From Kitagawia praeruptora (taxonomy: Eukaryota > Streptophyta > Magnoliopsida > Apiales > Apiaceae), in contig CM075345.1 of NCBI GenBank assembly GCA_037693485.1, forward strand, positions 118,814,001 through 118,878,000: DNA of 64,000 nt, in the 5' to 3' direction. Below the pieces are notes generated by a model that had not been told where the DNA came from, did no database searches, and worked only from the letters and a program-made list of their open reading frames with translations. Below, in pieces: positions 42,166 through 55,043 of this stretch. The stretch's first letter is position 1, and the number at the start of each line of letters is the position of its first letter. Made by a program: the position numbers and the translations under genes.

Positions 42166-45045
42166 TTATTTTATGTTGCTGCAAGTTGAGGCAGTTTTAT
42201 TTTTTGCAAAAACAGGGTTGAATTGTATTTGAGGGGCTGTGCCTATAGTCCGATAAACGAATACCTCATGCCGAAATTTTCTAAAAATCCCCTGCATTTT
42301 TAATTTATTTAACTTATTTGATTTCAATGGTTTAAATGTATGATTTGGGTGTTAACTGTTTATGCGTATATGTGCTAAGTGATTTATTTCGAGGATTTAT
42401 GTGCTAAGTGATTTAATTCAAGGATTTATGTGTTTCGGGGATTAAATGCGTTTTGAGGATTATTTATAAACTTAGTTTTGTCATAGAATGACACTAGTAT
42501 TATAATTGTATATGTTAAGTGAAGTTGACTAAATGTGTTATGTGCATTAATTGGTATTTGAGTAGTTAGTTATAGGGATAACAACTATAGTACGACTTTA
42601 GGTGACTCAGTGGTAATTCTGAGTTGGGTCTACTCGAGATACGAGGTTGGACTGACGCGTACTCGTAACAATTACAGTACCATTAGGGTGTGATCAAGTG
42701 GAGCAACGTGTATCAAAAAGGAAGGATCGAGGCGTCGTGTAAAGTTCATGGAACTGCTTGGGCGAAACGCCAAGGATTTATTCGCAGTGTTCCGTTTGGT
42801 GCTAAGGACCAGAGGCAAGTTTATTTATACATACTCTATCGTTCAGAGTATATTTATTTTGAAATATATGAAATATGTGGAATAAGACTTCAGTCCATAT
42901 TTGCAAGATTTCTTCTATCTTTATCTTGATAAATTGTTTACTTTTAAGTAAAATAGTTTGACGGGTAATATATGTGATATGGAGAGAGTGATATACTATA
43001 AGGAGTAAAGTGATAGGGGAAGGAATGGTATCAGTTATCTAAAGTTATTTTATAATATTACAGTTATGTGTAAATTGAGGATATTTGAGTTCTAAACTGT
43101 TTCAGATGTTATTAATAAATATTTTGTTATATAAGGGGACAAGGGTTGATATTTACAGATTTTCTTAAAAGGGATTTACGTGTAAAGTATTTTAGTTGGT
43201 GTAATTTAAATGTATTGATATGAATGGAAAAGTGGAAGGGGTTATCTTGAAAGGTATATTTTCAAAAACCCGGACAAAGTTTTTTAGAAAGAATTTCGCA
43301 ATAATTAACCTAATGGCAACATCACCAACAAACTAGTGTTTATTTAATTAGTAGATACCTCTTGAAGCATCTACTGATTAAATAAACCTTATTCGTCTAA
43401 TTAAATTTATTTAATTAGATGAATATTATTTTTAAAAATGTTTTCTTAAAATCGCTTTGTTCCGGAATAATAATAAAGATATTTCGATGGTTATACATGA
43501 GACATTTTTGGTTAAAAATGTCTGGAATGATATTGATAAATGTTATTTTTTTTATGAATATTAATTATAATATTCATTTAAAAGGGATTATTGAATGGTT
43601 ATTCTTTAGATATTCTAAGTGTTCTACGGGTGATTAAATATTGTTAAAAGATTGTTTAAGGAATTTCATAGTGAAATGAATGTGTGTCTTGAATTGATAT
43701 ACCGTATAAATGTTTTCAAATGATTATAATACGGATATGAGAATGAAAATGTGAATGGAAATGATAAATGGAAATGGAAATGATATATGTGAATGGAAAT
43801 GAGAATGGAAATGTGAATGGAAATTGAAATGGAAAAATGTGGAATGATATTTGTATAAAGGGAATAATGATTGACAAAGGGGAATTGCAACAGTAAGCGT
43901 AAGAGGCTGTGTGGTAGTGGCACTGTCCAGCATCCAATATTTATTCCAGCCCAAGAGTGCCGAGGGAGGATGTAGTGGTGGACCTTCCTCCTGGGGGATG
44001 GTGGAGAACCTACCTCCGTCTACCGGTAGTAAAAGGGACGGGTACGGAGGACGACTGATCATCGTGCCTCACGTATTCGGCAACAGTGAAAATCCCCAAA
44101 AACTTAAAAGAAAGAATTGATAATGGTTTTCAGAGTTGTGTACTGAAAAAAGAAAATGGTATGAAATGATGGAATTGTTTTACAGTAAGAAGAGAAACTG
44201 ATTTTATATTACTTTTACATACAGTTGTTGTATAAAAGGAAATGGAAAGATTATATTGAGAGCTTGATTTTAAATGTTATATTACCTTGAGATATTATAC
44301 TAAGATGATGTATTGATTATTATCTTGTTATAGAAGAGAACTGATGTTATATTATCAATAAGTAAGTGATTTCATATTGAATAACCAGCAAGTTTATGTT
44401 GGTGTATTACTGCACAAACAAGATGTGGCTATTTAATTACTTTGTAACGACACCTTTTATATTATATTGGTACAGTGTTCAGTTGATATTGTTTTCAAAC
44501 ATTATACTTTCCCTATAGAATTTCGTGGTTATAAATGTTTCAAGAATGATATTAAGTATCGGTTGAATGTTGGAAACCCATACACCTGATGGGATATTTT
44601 GTTAAACTCTAGTAATAACTTGCTGAGCAATTCTTTCGCTCATACTTGCTTGTTTTCAAATATTAACTTTTCAGTGGAAGGTAGCCGGACGAGGTTATCT
44701 GCATGGCTTAGATGAAGCGGGCAGCGTGCCCTTATGAAGACGATATGATCTAGAAAGTTTATATCTGGAGTAAGTTATATGTAAGTATATTGATGTGTAA
44801 TATGTTACTTTGCGCAAAATAGTATTAGTTGCTGGTGTACTTCTCAACGAAGTTATACTAGTAGTAAGGAGTTGATTCTTGTTTCTAGCCCTATAACCTA
44901 AAAGATGCTTGGTGGTTGGGGTCTCGAATGTTGTAACTCAATTATTAATGACTACAGATGGTTTAATGTGGTTAATCAGGCGATTTGTTATTAAGGATTT
45001 CCGCGTGACGACCAAATCCCTGATCCCGGATTTGGGGGCGTTACA

Positions 45046-46588
45046 GAGTGGTATCAGAGCTGATGTTATAGTAAACTAGAAACGAGAGTGAGTAGGAGTG
45101 TGTATAATTATGTGAGAACGTCAGAGCTCATGTAGAGTTCATGTTGGACTACCGGGTGTAGTGCCAATGATTAAGTTAAGATTTTAATGCTATATTGAAG
45201 GACATGTTGAGATAGAACTCCCTGTGATTATTAATGTTAATGATTGAATCCTTAGTGACTATTACGAGTCGACGATGACGTAAGTTATCAAGCACCTTAG
45301 GGTGTGCATGGAAAAGAACAGCTCCGGGATCGAATGATTATCCGTCAGAGGAGCCGACATAGAAGGCATCCGTGGAGACCTTGGCAATATCCCCATTGTT
45401 GAATTTTTTTTTATTACCTTCCCAATATATGAATTATTTGACATCTCTCTAAGAGAGAATTGTGATAAAGGATATGTTTCCTCTTCGAAGTTATTCTTTA
45501 ATACTTGTGTTAAGCCATATTAAATTTCAATTGTGCCAGAAGCTGTCATTATCCCTACCTTCAGGTTTTCGAAGCCATATCAAATGATATTATTTCAAAC
45601 TTCCACTTTTCTTCAATAGTGGATAATTCAATGGTGATATAGCACCACTTGCTTGTTGAATACTAGTATCTTTCTGGTTATCCTTTTCTTTGGAAGTCGC
45701 GCCTTGGAAATTGTTCGATTTTAATCCAAGGTGTCCCTTTGAAAATTAATTGTCAAAAGATGATAATCATTAACTTGATTTTTGAATTTCTTTCATAATT
45801 CTCAACTTCCACTGAGACGAACAACCCTATACATATAGGGGCCACAAGGACTATCTGTCTGTGTGATAGAAGTCTGATGGGATTCCATCACTTGTGAGTT
45901 GTGAAATACAAGAAGGCTAATTACCTTTAGTAATGTCTTAACTGAGACACGCAACGTGAGTTCTTATGATCATATTGACCTCTCAGTGAATTCTCTTATT
46001 TCCAATAAGGTTTGTTTCAAAACTCATAATCCTATGGTCACCAGTGGGTGACATTTGTCTTGATATGACAGCTATCTTTTTCAAAGCTTCATGATTCTTG
46101 TTATCTCTAATGAATTTCAAGGGGATGCCAACCAGGTCGGACAAGTCGGAATTCGCTGAGAGAAGTTAGATTCGAACGGAATCGCCAAGAGCAGGAGCGA
46201 ATCCCAAAACGAATATAATATCAGTGGCGTATCGATAGAATTAGTTTGCTCTCTCTCATGGATGTTATGATTAATGGAATGAGTGCAATCTCTCTCTCAA
46301 GAGTGTTATGTTAATGGAATCAGTGAACTCTCTCTCAAGGATAGTATGATAATGGAAAGTTGGTCAAAGATGTATATGTGTGAAAGGAATAGTGATGGGG
46401 TTGTGAGACTCTAGTGATAACTGTGTCAAGTATGGATTCTATGATTGAATTAAGGTTTCGGAGGAGTTGTTTACGAAAGGACACTATCTCCGGTATTGTA
46501 GAATAAGAGTTGATGATGAAGGAGTTAAGGAATCCCAGTAGTGGCCTTAGCTGATTCCGCGGACGGAATCCTTTTAAGGGGGGTAGAC
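45046..46588 (+). other. Internal region of C, non-coding
   Basis: 1,543 bp between the LTRs. TGGTATCAGAGC (45049-45060) is a perfect initiator-Met primer site three bases after the LTR. AAGGGGGGTAGAC (46576-46588) is the polypurine tract before the second LTR. I see no gag or pol motif in any frame. Such a genome could be copied only by proteins from a helper element. Confidence 0.8.
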
Positions 46589-49500
46589 TGTAATAACCCG
46601 AATTTTCAGAAAATGATTTTTGTATTATTTTAAGAATATTAATGTTTTCCTAAAATGAGGAGGAAATTTTTATTTTATTTTATTGTTCATTATCCAGTTC
46701 AAGGAATTTCAAAAACGAATTATTTAATTATTGTCTGGTTCAGTGTAATTATGAACTATATTATGTGATTATTGTTGGAAGGTGGAATGTATGTGAAGTT
46801 GTGTTTATGTGTTTATATGATGATTTGTGTGAGTTGTGAAGGCTGATGTATTTTATTTATATTTTTGAGGATTTAAATATATTTAAATCATGCATTTTGA
46901 TCCTCTGTTAATTTTATAAAATTATCGGAGGAATTAAAAATCATGAAATCTCTTGAAATATTATCTTTATATATTTATTGAGTTTTAAAATTATTGGGAG
47001 TATTAATTTGGGTGTTTTGGTATTTTAAAATGATTTTAAGAGTTATGTTGCAATTAAAGGATCAAAACTTGCAAAATTCATATTTAATTCATTTTTTATC
47101 CTAAAAATATTTGAAAAATAGGTGGGTGTTCCTAATTTTATACTCTTTATTTTAAAAATGAAAAGTTTAATTTTCACAAAATTCTATTTAATTTCAATTT
47201 GTAAAAGCTATTTATTAGTGTTAAAGCAATAAGTAGTGTTTTATTTGGGCTCGGAGTTAAGTGTTAGTAGTATATAAGATTGGGCCAAGCCCAATTCACC
47301 CAAAAAGACGCAGCTGAACAAACAGAATCGGGGAGAGAGAATTGGGGGAAAAGAGAGAAATTAGGGTTTGAGAATTGGGGTTTTTTTGATTGTGGTGTTA
47401 ATTGGTTGATAGATATATATATGCGTGTATGTGTATGTATAGGCTATGTGAGTGTGTGTGTTCGAGTAGTGTGTGCAGCAGTGGTTCGTGCGGTAGACGA
47501 TCGGAGTGATGGTGGCGCGCGCGCGGCGGAGGTTGCAGGAGAGGTCGCCGGCGAGGGAAGCAGCGGCAGCGATGCCACGGTGGTGGCAGGTGCGCGCGTG
47601 GAAGGAGTGGAGGAAGGAGGGGAGAAGACCAGCGGGGAGGAGAGGAGAGAGAGAGAGAGATGGTAGAGATTTTCTCCGGTGGCTTGACTTTCGGATCGGA
47701 ACCGAAAGGTATAAATTTTATTTGATTAATTTATTTATTTTATTTTCCGATGTAATTATTTAATTCCTCATTTTAGAATAATTATGTGAATTCTTGTAAT
47801 TAAAGTAGATTTAAATCTTGATATTATTGTGGTAATTAAGTTGGATTTAAATTGTAAGTTAATATACTAATTTTCGTAATTAGATTAATATGGTGGATTG
47901 TGAATATTATTGGGATTTCCGTATTTTATTCGGAGAGTCTATATTTGTGATTAATCGTAATTGTTGAGTTTAGTGATTGCTAAATGTTTAGTGTTAATTG
48001 TTAGTTTCCAAATTGTAATTGTTAATTACTAAGTGCTAAGTGCTAAGTGCTAATTGTTGTCTTATAAAGAGTCGATATAAGGGTTGGTTAAATTGTAAAG
48101 GTCTATGTGCTAAATGGTATAAATTGGGTCATAGTATATGTTGGACGTATAAATGTCAACTACATGGTGTTGACTTACATGTGGATAAACTTAGTTTACT
48201 TTCTTTAAATGTTGAGGTGCCGCATGTCTGGGCGGATACTTTTCTTTATGTGCTAGGTGCCGCATGTCTGGGCGGATACTTTTCTTTATGTGCTAGGTGC
48301 CGCATGTCTGGGCGGATACTTTTCCTTATGTGCTGGGTGCCGCATGTCTGGGCGGGTACTTTTCATTATTTGTTTATTTTATGTTGCTGCAAGTTGAGGC
48401 AGTTTTATTTTTTGCAAAAACAGGGTTGAATTGTATTTGAGGGGCTGTGCCTATAGTCCGATAAACGAATACCTCATGCCGAAATTTTCTAAAAATCCCC
48501 TGCATTTTTAATTTATTTAACTTATTTGATTTCAATGGTTTAAATGTATGATTTGGGTGTTAACTGTTTATGCGTATATGTGCTAAGTGATTTATTTCGA
48601 GGATTTATGTGCTAAGTGATTTAATTCAAGGATTTATGTGTTTCGGGGATTAAATGCGTTTTGAGGATTATTTATAAACTTAGTTTTGTCATAGAATGAC
48701 ACTAGTATTATAATTGTATATGTTAAGTGAAGTTGACTAAATGTGTTATGTGCATTAATTGGTATTTGAGTAGTTAGTTATAGGGATAACAACTATAGTA
48801 CGACTTTAGGTGACTCAGTGGTAATTTTGAGTTGGGTCTACTCGAGATACGAGGTTGGACTGACGCGTACTCGTAACAATTACAGTACCATTAGGGTGTG
48901 ATCAAGTGGAGCAACGTGTATCAAAAAGGAAGGATCGAGGCGTCGTGTAAAGTTCATGGAACTGCTTGGGCGAAACGCCAAGGATTTATTCGCAGTGTTC
49001 CGTTTGGTGCTAAGGACCAGAGGCAAGTTTATTTATACATACTCTATCGTTCAGAGTATATTTATTTTGAAATATATGAAATATGTGGAATAAGACTTCA
49101 GTCCATGTTTGCAAGATTTCTTCTATCTTTATCTTGATAAATTGTTTACTTTTAAGTAAAATAGTTTGACGGGTAATATATGTGATATGGAGAGAGTGAT
49201 ATACTATAAGGAGTAAAGTGATAGGGGAAGGAATGGTATCAGTTATCTAAAGTTATTTTATAATATTACAGTTATGTGTAAATTGAGGATATTTGAGTTC
49301 TAAACTGTTTCAGATGTTATTAATAAATATTTTGTTATATAAGGGGACAAGGGTTGATATTTACAGATTTTATTAAAAGGGATTTACGTGTAAAGTATTT
49401 TAGTTGGTGTAATTTAAATGTATTGATATGAATGGAAAAGTGGAAGGGGTTATCTTGAAAGGTATATTTTCAAAAACCCGGACAAAGTTTTTTAGAAAGA

Positions 49501-50667
49501 ATTTCGCAATAATTAACCTAATGGCAACATCACCAACAAACTAGTGTTTATTTAATTAGTAGATACCTCTTGAAGCATCTACTGATTAAATAAACCTTAT
49601 TCGTCTAATTAAATTTATTTAATTAGATGAATATTATTTTTAAAAATGTTTTCTTAAAATCGCTTTGTTCCGGAATAATAATAAAGATATTTCGATGGTT
49701 ATACATGAGACATTTTTGGTTAAAAATGTCTGGAATGATATTGATAAATGTTATTTTTTTTATGAATATTAATTATAATATTCATTTAAAAGGGATTATT
49801 GAATGGTTATTCTTTAGATATTCTAAGTGTTCTACGGGTGATTAAATATTGTTAAAAGATTGTTTAAGGAATTTCATAGTGAAATGAATGTGTGTCTTGA
49901 ATTGATATACCGTATAAATGTTTTCAAATGATTATAATACGGATATGAGAATGGAAATGTGAATGGAAATGATAAATGGAAATGGAAATGATATATGTGA
50001 ATGGAAATGAGAATGGAAATGTGAATGGAAATTGAAATGGAAAAATGTGGAATGATATTTGTATAAAGGGAATAATGATTGACAAAGGGGAATTGCAACA
50101 GTAAGCGTAAGAGGCTGTGTGGTAGTGGCACAGTCCAGCATCCAATATTTATTCCGGCCCAAGAGTGCCGAGGGAGGATGTAGTGGTGGACCTTCCTCCT
50201 GGGGGATGGTGGAGAACCTACCTCCGTCTACCGGTAGTAAAAGGGACGGGTACGGAGGACGACTGATCATCGTGCCTCACGTATTCGGTAACAGTGAAAA
50301 TCCCCAAAAACTTAAAAGAAAGAATTGATAATGGTTTTCAGAGTTGTGTACTGAAAAAAGAAAATGGTATGAAATGATGGAATTGTTTTACAGTAAGAAG
50401 AGAAACTGATTTTATATTACTTTTACATACAGTTGTTGTATAAAAGGAAATGGAAAGATTATATTGAGAGCTTGATTTTAAATGTTATATTACCTTGAGA
50501 TATTATACTAAGATGATGTATTGATTATTATCTTGTTATAGAAGAGAACTGATGTTATATTATCAATAAGTAAGTGATTTCATATTGAATAACCAGCAAG
50601 TTTATGTTGGTGTATTACTGCACAAACAAGATGTGGCTATTTAATTACTTTGTAACGACACCTTTTA
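46589..50667 (+). repeat. 3' LTR of C, left part
   Basis: Corresponds to 40401-44459 of the 5' LTR, with about 20 bp of extra sequence near 47340-47365 (a duplication around GAGAGAGAAATT) and small GA indels. Element D interrupts it after TTTTA at 50663-50667. Confidence 0.9.
48217..48373 (+). repeat. Four 40-bp tandem repeats, second LTR of C
   Basis: Same array as 42009-42165, with the same unit order and the same diverged last unit. Confidence 0.9.
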
Positions 50668-51183
50668 TGTTAGGTCGAATACACAATAAGCAATCAAATA
50701 CTGTATGAGTAACTTAACAAGAACACACTGTTTAACACTTAAAAACTGTTTGGAATTAACAATTCCTCTCTCAGTGATGTAAATATCACAGAGAGCTGCT
50801 TAGGTTACAATCAATGTATTTCTCAATGTTCGACTACTCTTCTAGGGTTAACCTAACTGTATTTATAGAACATACAGCTTCGTACAATCAGTAATTGATT
50901 CTCCTATAATTAAGCTATACAATTGATATCAATCACGATTGCTCTAGTCTTCCAAGTCAACTCAATCTCTTTGACAGCTTTCCAATCTTCAAAGATATTG
51001 CTTCCATATTTATCTTGTATCAATCTTCAAACACTGTTGACTCTTCATACAATACCGCTACAGAGTTTAAACAACCTCTGTTGCGCTTCCAGTCAGTGTT
51101 TAACTAAACTCTGACCGCTTCCAGCTAAACTCTGTTTTGTCACTATAGCTTCCAAACACTGTTCTCATCAATCATTTCTAACA
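50668..51183 (-). repeat. 3' LTR of D
   Basis: 516 bp. The minus strand reads TGTTAGAAATG ... CGACCTAACA. The polypurine tract AGTTGGGGGAGAT adjoins at 51184-51196. A TATA box TATAAATA is on the minus strand near 50860-50867. At least six copies of CAG[A/T]GTTTA-type words lie within it. Confidence 0.95.
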
Positions 51184-51338
51184 ATCTCCCCCAACTTGTC
51201 CATTTAGCAAGAATGTACAAGTTTACAGTAAATGATGATGTCAAAACAAATACAAAGTTTTACAGTGTTTATCATACAAACAGAGTTTAAACTATTACTT
51301 AACAATTTCTACAGAAGATAAGAAAATTCTTACAGACT

Positions 51339-54300
51339 TCAAATTCTAATCTCTTGAAGATCTGGCATTGTTCTGAGATAGTCTATAAGCAACCTTCTTT
51401 CAGCATTCTCAAGCTCTATCTGCATAGCTTCCTTGATTTCTCTCAACTGAGGATCATTCTCATCAGTTTGATAGATAGCAGCTCTAAGATCGTAGATTTT
51501 GTTTCTTCTCATTTCATTTCCCAGCCTGATATATTTCACTTCCTCAGACTTCACATTAAAATCCAAAACAGTGATTCCAAGATCAGTCTTCAGCTTTGTA
51601 GTCCCCTTCTCCATTTCTATCAGATTCCCATTCCAGTCTCTGTACTTTGGAACATACTTGCTGTTGTACTTCATATTTCTTCTGGCAAGATTTTGAATCA
51701 TCTTTTGTCTGAGTACATTTGCAACTGACTGAGCTCTTTGATTTCTTACTCTGAAAAGATACAGAACATATTCTAGTTCTTCCCAGTATTTTAAATCAAT
51801 ATCCTTCTCATCAACTTTAAACACTGTTCCATCAGCCATGAAATATAGCAGAAAATCCTTCTCTAAACTCTTCTGATTCACAAGCTGTACTGACTCCAGT
51901 CTGTCTAAACTCTCTTGAGTGACACCACGACCTGGAACAGACAGTGAAGAAGGATCTCTGGGACCAACATATTGTCTTGTGTCTCTGTGTGAACCTATGC
52001 CTCCTTTGTTGTATCCGATTTTACCAGATAAGGCTCTACCATCAGTGAAATCCATTGGAACTGTAGCTTCTAGCCTTGAATCATGAAGAACACTTTTTCC
52101 AAATGTTGATTTCAACTGAGAAGACAATAATGGTGTGGTCACAACTTGTGTAGTAACAGAGGTTGTGTCTTCATTCTTCTGTACAACATGTGTATCAACA
52201 AAGGTTGTAACAATACTTTTCAGCTTTTGCTTAGCTTCTTCATCTGTTGGTTTTCTGAACACTTGCATTCTTTGATTTGTACCAACTGGTTCTTTGATTT
52301 GAATGCCTTTAAGAACAGGCTTTGCAACTTTAACAACTTTCTCTCTCTTCTTCAACTTATCAGACTTTAAAGCCTTCAAATGCTTTTCTTGTAGACTTTT
52401 CTCTTCAGCTTTAGCATCTTCTAAAGTAACTCCTTCTGCATTCTCTTCCATAAAAAGCTTAACAGCTAACTCCTCATCAGTCTTAGGATTTGATATTACT
52501 TCCAAACTCTTGGTTTTTGAAGTACCTTGAGTTTCAGTGTTTATTCCAACAGACTGTGACTTAAGAGATTTGCCAGATCTCAGAGTTAGTGTTTCAGAGT
52601 TTAAAACCTTACTCTTTTCACTTGCCCCTCCATCTCCAGCATCATCCTTTTGAGACAGAGTTTGAGAAACTTTGCATTTGGACTTAGCAACTCTCTCCCC
52701 CTTTTTGACATCATCAGGAATGAGTATAGATGTGATGAGCTCCAAAGAGTTAGCAATGGAATCAACCTTAGCCAACAAAGTAGCTTGGTTTTCTTCAACC
52801 TTTCCTAGCCTGGCAAAGAGAGTATCTTGAACTTTAGAAAGCTGTGCAGCTTTGATTTTTGACTCTCTTTCCATCTTCAGTTCTCTTGACTGTATCTCTG
52901 TCTTCAAAGAAGCAATTTCTTGCTTTGTATCAGCAAAATTTCCATCCAGAGTTTTGACTTGTACCACAGTTGCTTTTAAGCATGATAAAATCTCTGGATT
53001 TGAAATTTGACTAGCAGTCTGCTTAACAAAATCAGCTGCTCTCCCTTTTGGAAAAATACAATCTTGTTTATACCAATTAGCAGCAGATTTAGCAAGATAC
53101 TCTTCTTCAATTGCATGAGATGGACAAGGCTGATCAAAAGATTTATGCTTATTATCAGTCTGTGCTGGTGCACTCAGAAAAGAATCAGAGTTTGCACTGC
53201 TGTCAGATTCATCTTCAGCACTTGCATCTTTAGCTTGAGCATCTTTTAAAGACCCACTATGCTGAGCTGTGTCAGCCACAGTTTCTGCAACAACTTCTGC
53301 AACCTTTTCAATATTATCCTCATGTTGCACAGGCTCTGCAACAGAGTTTGTATTTGTTGCTTCATCTTGCATAGGTTCAACAGAGTTTGCATCTTTAGTT
53401 GCTTGATCAACCTCATCACCCTTGTCAGGAATTTGATAACCCTCAGAGATTAACTCTGTATGTGATGCTACAGGCTGAACAGCTGTACCAGTTGCTTCAA
53501 AATGAACAACAGGTGAGATGGGATCAGAGAATGGTTCAAATGAGTCAAGAATATCATCCATTGGTGAAAAACCATCTCTGTTATCCTCTTCTGCAGACAT
53601 TTTATCCTCTGCAGGTACTTCAACATTTTCAGGCACAGCATCCTCTGCAGGTATTTCAACCTCTGCAGGTATTTCAACATGGACAGCCACAATATCCTCT
53701 GCAGGCATTTCAACCTCTGCAGGTATAGCAACATTCTCTGCAACCTCAACAGTAGGTGTTTGTTGTGAAACCACCTCTGGAGCTTCAATAATATTCTCAT
53801 CATCAGACTCTGAAAGAATTAATCTTCTCTTCTTGACTTGAGGCACTACAATCTCCTCTTCATCTTCACTTGAGCTCTCTCTTGGTGGTGAAAGTGAAGG
53901 TCTGTTTTCCTTTTGTTTCATTCTTCTAGTATAAACAGCTCCAGGTGATGTCTGTTTAGCCTTTGAGTGTTTAGTGTTTTGGGCGGTGTGTATTTTTCTT
54001 TTTGGTTTGGATTTGGGTTTTTCAGTAGGTGCTGGCTCAGAGTTTAAGGTTTCAGTGGTTAAGGTTTCAGAGTTTACTGGTGGAGAGTTTATTTTTGGAG
54101 AGTTTATTGGTGAAGAGTTTATGTGTTCTGGTTGTGGTTGATGAGATGTAGTAGGTACAGTGGTTGTGGGTGTTGTGGGTGTTGTGGGTGTTGGTTCAGA
54201 ATTTATGGTGTCTAATGGTTCAGGCATGTGTTGTGGTGATTGAGAATCTTGAGGTTGGTTAACATAGTTTTGTAAGGCTAATGGCATAAACATATTAGGT

Positions 54301-55043
54301 ATGTGCTGTTTAGTAACATCTTTGTTTGTCAAATCAGAAAACATTCTTTTAGCAACTCGAAAAGGCTGAATCACATCAGCTTCATCAATTGAAATGTTAG
54401 GCACACAGGCAGTAAATAGCATTTGACAAAAACGAGCAAAATAAACAGAAGTAGGCTCAGACAAACGCTCTCCCAGATTCATTAGCACTAATCTACCAAA
54501 ATCGAAATTACCTCCATATAGTAGAGCATGACCAATTTGGAGAGTATCAAGAGGAAGTGCATCCCAGTTTGTTGTCTTCTTTCCAAAAGCCCTTGTAATA
54601 CAGTCAAAAAAGAAACTCCATTCCTTTCTCAAAAGTGGCCGTCTCAAAGACCCTATCTTATTCAAGTTGCCTGCACATCCAATTTGCTCCAACATTGTCC
54701 TCAAGCGATCATGACCAACAACCCTGTAAGAAGTGTGAGTCTCAAAATCCAGAGCATCTCTAACTGTAGTTGGAGTTATAATATACTCTGATTCATCATG
54801 AGTGAAAGTGATTGTTGGAGTGCCAGACTCTTCTCCATCATCATATACAGAGTTTGTCCAGAAAGTAGCAATTTGTGAAGCAGATAGAGTTGGTGGTGCA
54901 GTTAGAGCCTTCCCTATTTCAGAGTCTTTCAAGAAATTTTGGAACACATGAAACGCCTCTGGAGCATTTGCAGTCTCCAGTGGTGCTGCATAGTTGCTAG
55001 GAAGAAAAACTAACCCTGCTGCATCAAACGCTTTAGTTGCCAT
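51339..55043 (-). CDS. Extra ORF downstream of pol in D, 1,234 aa, function unknown
   Basis: It starts at ATG 55043 and stops 155 bp before the 3' LTR, in the same sense as gag-pol. Residues about 1-270 look globular (ATFWTNSVYDDGEES, RKEWSFFFDCITRAFGKK, LDTLQIGHALLYGG). This pattern resembles the N-terminal domain of long ORFs carried by many plant retrotransposons and of plant mobile-domain-like proteins. Residues about 280-560 are low complexity: NS-P-INS repeats, an RRL/KK basic patch, and repeated VEIPAEVE units. Residues about 690-800 form coiled coil. The C-terminal 250 residues are again ordered (FMADGTVFKVDEKDIDLKYW). There is no clear signal peptide or membrane segment, so an envelope role is not supported. 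The frame is intact over 3.7 kb. Confidence 0.8.
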   Translation of the reverse strand: MATKAFDAAGLVFLPSNYAAPLETANAPEAFHVFQNFLKDSEIGKALTAPPTLSASQIATFWTNSVYDDGEESGTPTITFTHDESEYIITPTTVRDALDFETHTSYRVVGHDRLRTMLEQIGCAGNLNKIGSLRRPLLRKEWSFFFDCITRAFGKKTTNWDALPLDTLQIGHALLYGGNFDFGRLVLMNLGERLSEPTSVYFARFCQMLFTACVPNISIDEADVIQPFRVAKRMFSDLTNKDVTKQHIPNMFMPLALQNYVNQPQDSQSPQHMPEPLDTINSEPTPTTPTTPTTTVPTTSHQPQPEHINSSPINSPKINSPPVNSETLTTETLNSEPAPTEKPKSKPKRKIHTAQNTKHSKAKQTSPGAVYTRRMKQKENRPSLSPPRESSSEDEEEIVVPQVKKRRLILSESDDENIIEAPEVVSQQTPTVEVAENVAIPAEVEMPAEDIVAVHVEIPAEVEIPAEDAVPENVEVPAEDKMSAEEDNRDGFSPMDDILDSFEPFSDPISPVVHFEATGTAVQPVASHTELISEGYQIPDKGDEVDQATKDANSVEPMQDEATNTNSVAEPVQHEDNIEKVAEVVAETVADTAQHSGSLKDAQAKDASAEDESDSSANSDSFLSAPAQTDNKHKSFDQPCPSHAIEEEYLAKSAANWYKQDCIFPKGRAADFVKQTASQISNPEILSCLKATVVQVKTLDGNFADTKQEIASLKTEIQSRELKMERESKIKAAQLSKVQDTLFARLGKVEENQATLLAKVDSIANSLELITSILIPDDVKKGERVAKSKCKVSQTLSQKDDAGDGGASEKSKVLNSETLTLRSGKSLKSQSVGINTETQGTSKTKSLEVISNPKTDEELAVKLFMEENAEGVTLEDAKAEEKSLQEKHLKALKSDKLKKREKVVKVAKPVLKGIQIKEPVGTNQRMQVFRKPTDEEAKQKLKSIVTTFVDTHVVQKNEDTTSVTTQVVTTPLLSSQLKSTFGKSVLHDSRLEATVPMDFTDGRALSGKIGYNKGGIGSHRDTRQYVGPRDPSSLSVPGRGVTQESLDRLESVQLVNQKSLEKDFLLYFMADGTVFKVDEKDIDLKYWEELEYVLYLFRVRNQRAQSVANVLRQKMIQNLARRNMKYNSKYVPKYRDWNGNLIEMEKGTTKLKTDLGITVLDFNVKSEEVKYIRLGNEMRRNKIYDLRAAIYQTDENDPQLREIKEAMQIELENAERRLLIDYLRTMPDLQEIRI

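Larger units (their letters stand above)
40401..45045 (+). repeat. 5' LTR of C (4.65 kb)
   Basis: It contains a TATA box TATATAAG (41083-41090, offset 682), a GC-rich island (41290-41450) with GCGCGCGCGGCGG, four exact-period 40-bp repeats (42009-42165), a purine field of AATGGAAATG repeats (43735-43835), and a moderately GC-rich block near 43930-44090. No stable coding frame is shared with the other LTR: the open frame after the TATA box has different lengths in the two copies because of indels. Confidence 0.9.

Noticed and set aside
41832..42221. 129-codon frame with repeated VPHVWADTFLYVL units in the C LTR
   Set aside because: Arises from the four 40-bp tandem repeats; no start context, no domain, and located in an LTR.
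51339..55043. Calling the extra ORF of D an envelope gene
   Set aside because: Position fits the SIRE env-like ORF, but no signal peptide, transmembrane segment or fusion-peptide-like region is visible in the translation.
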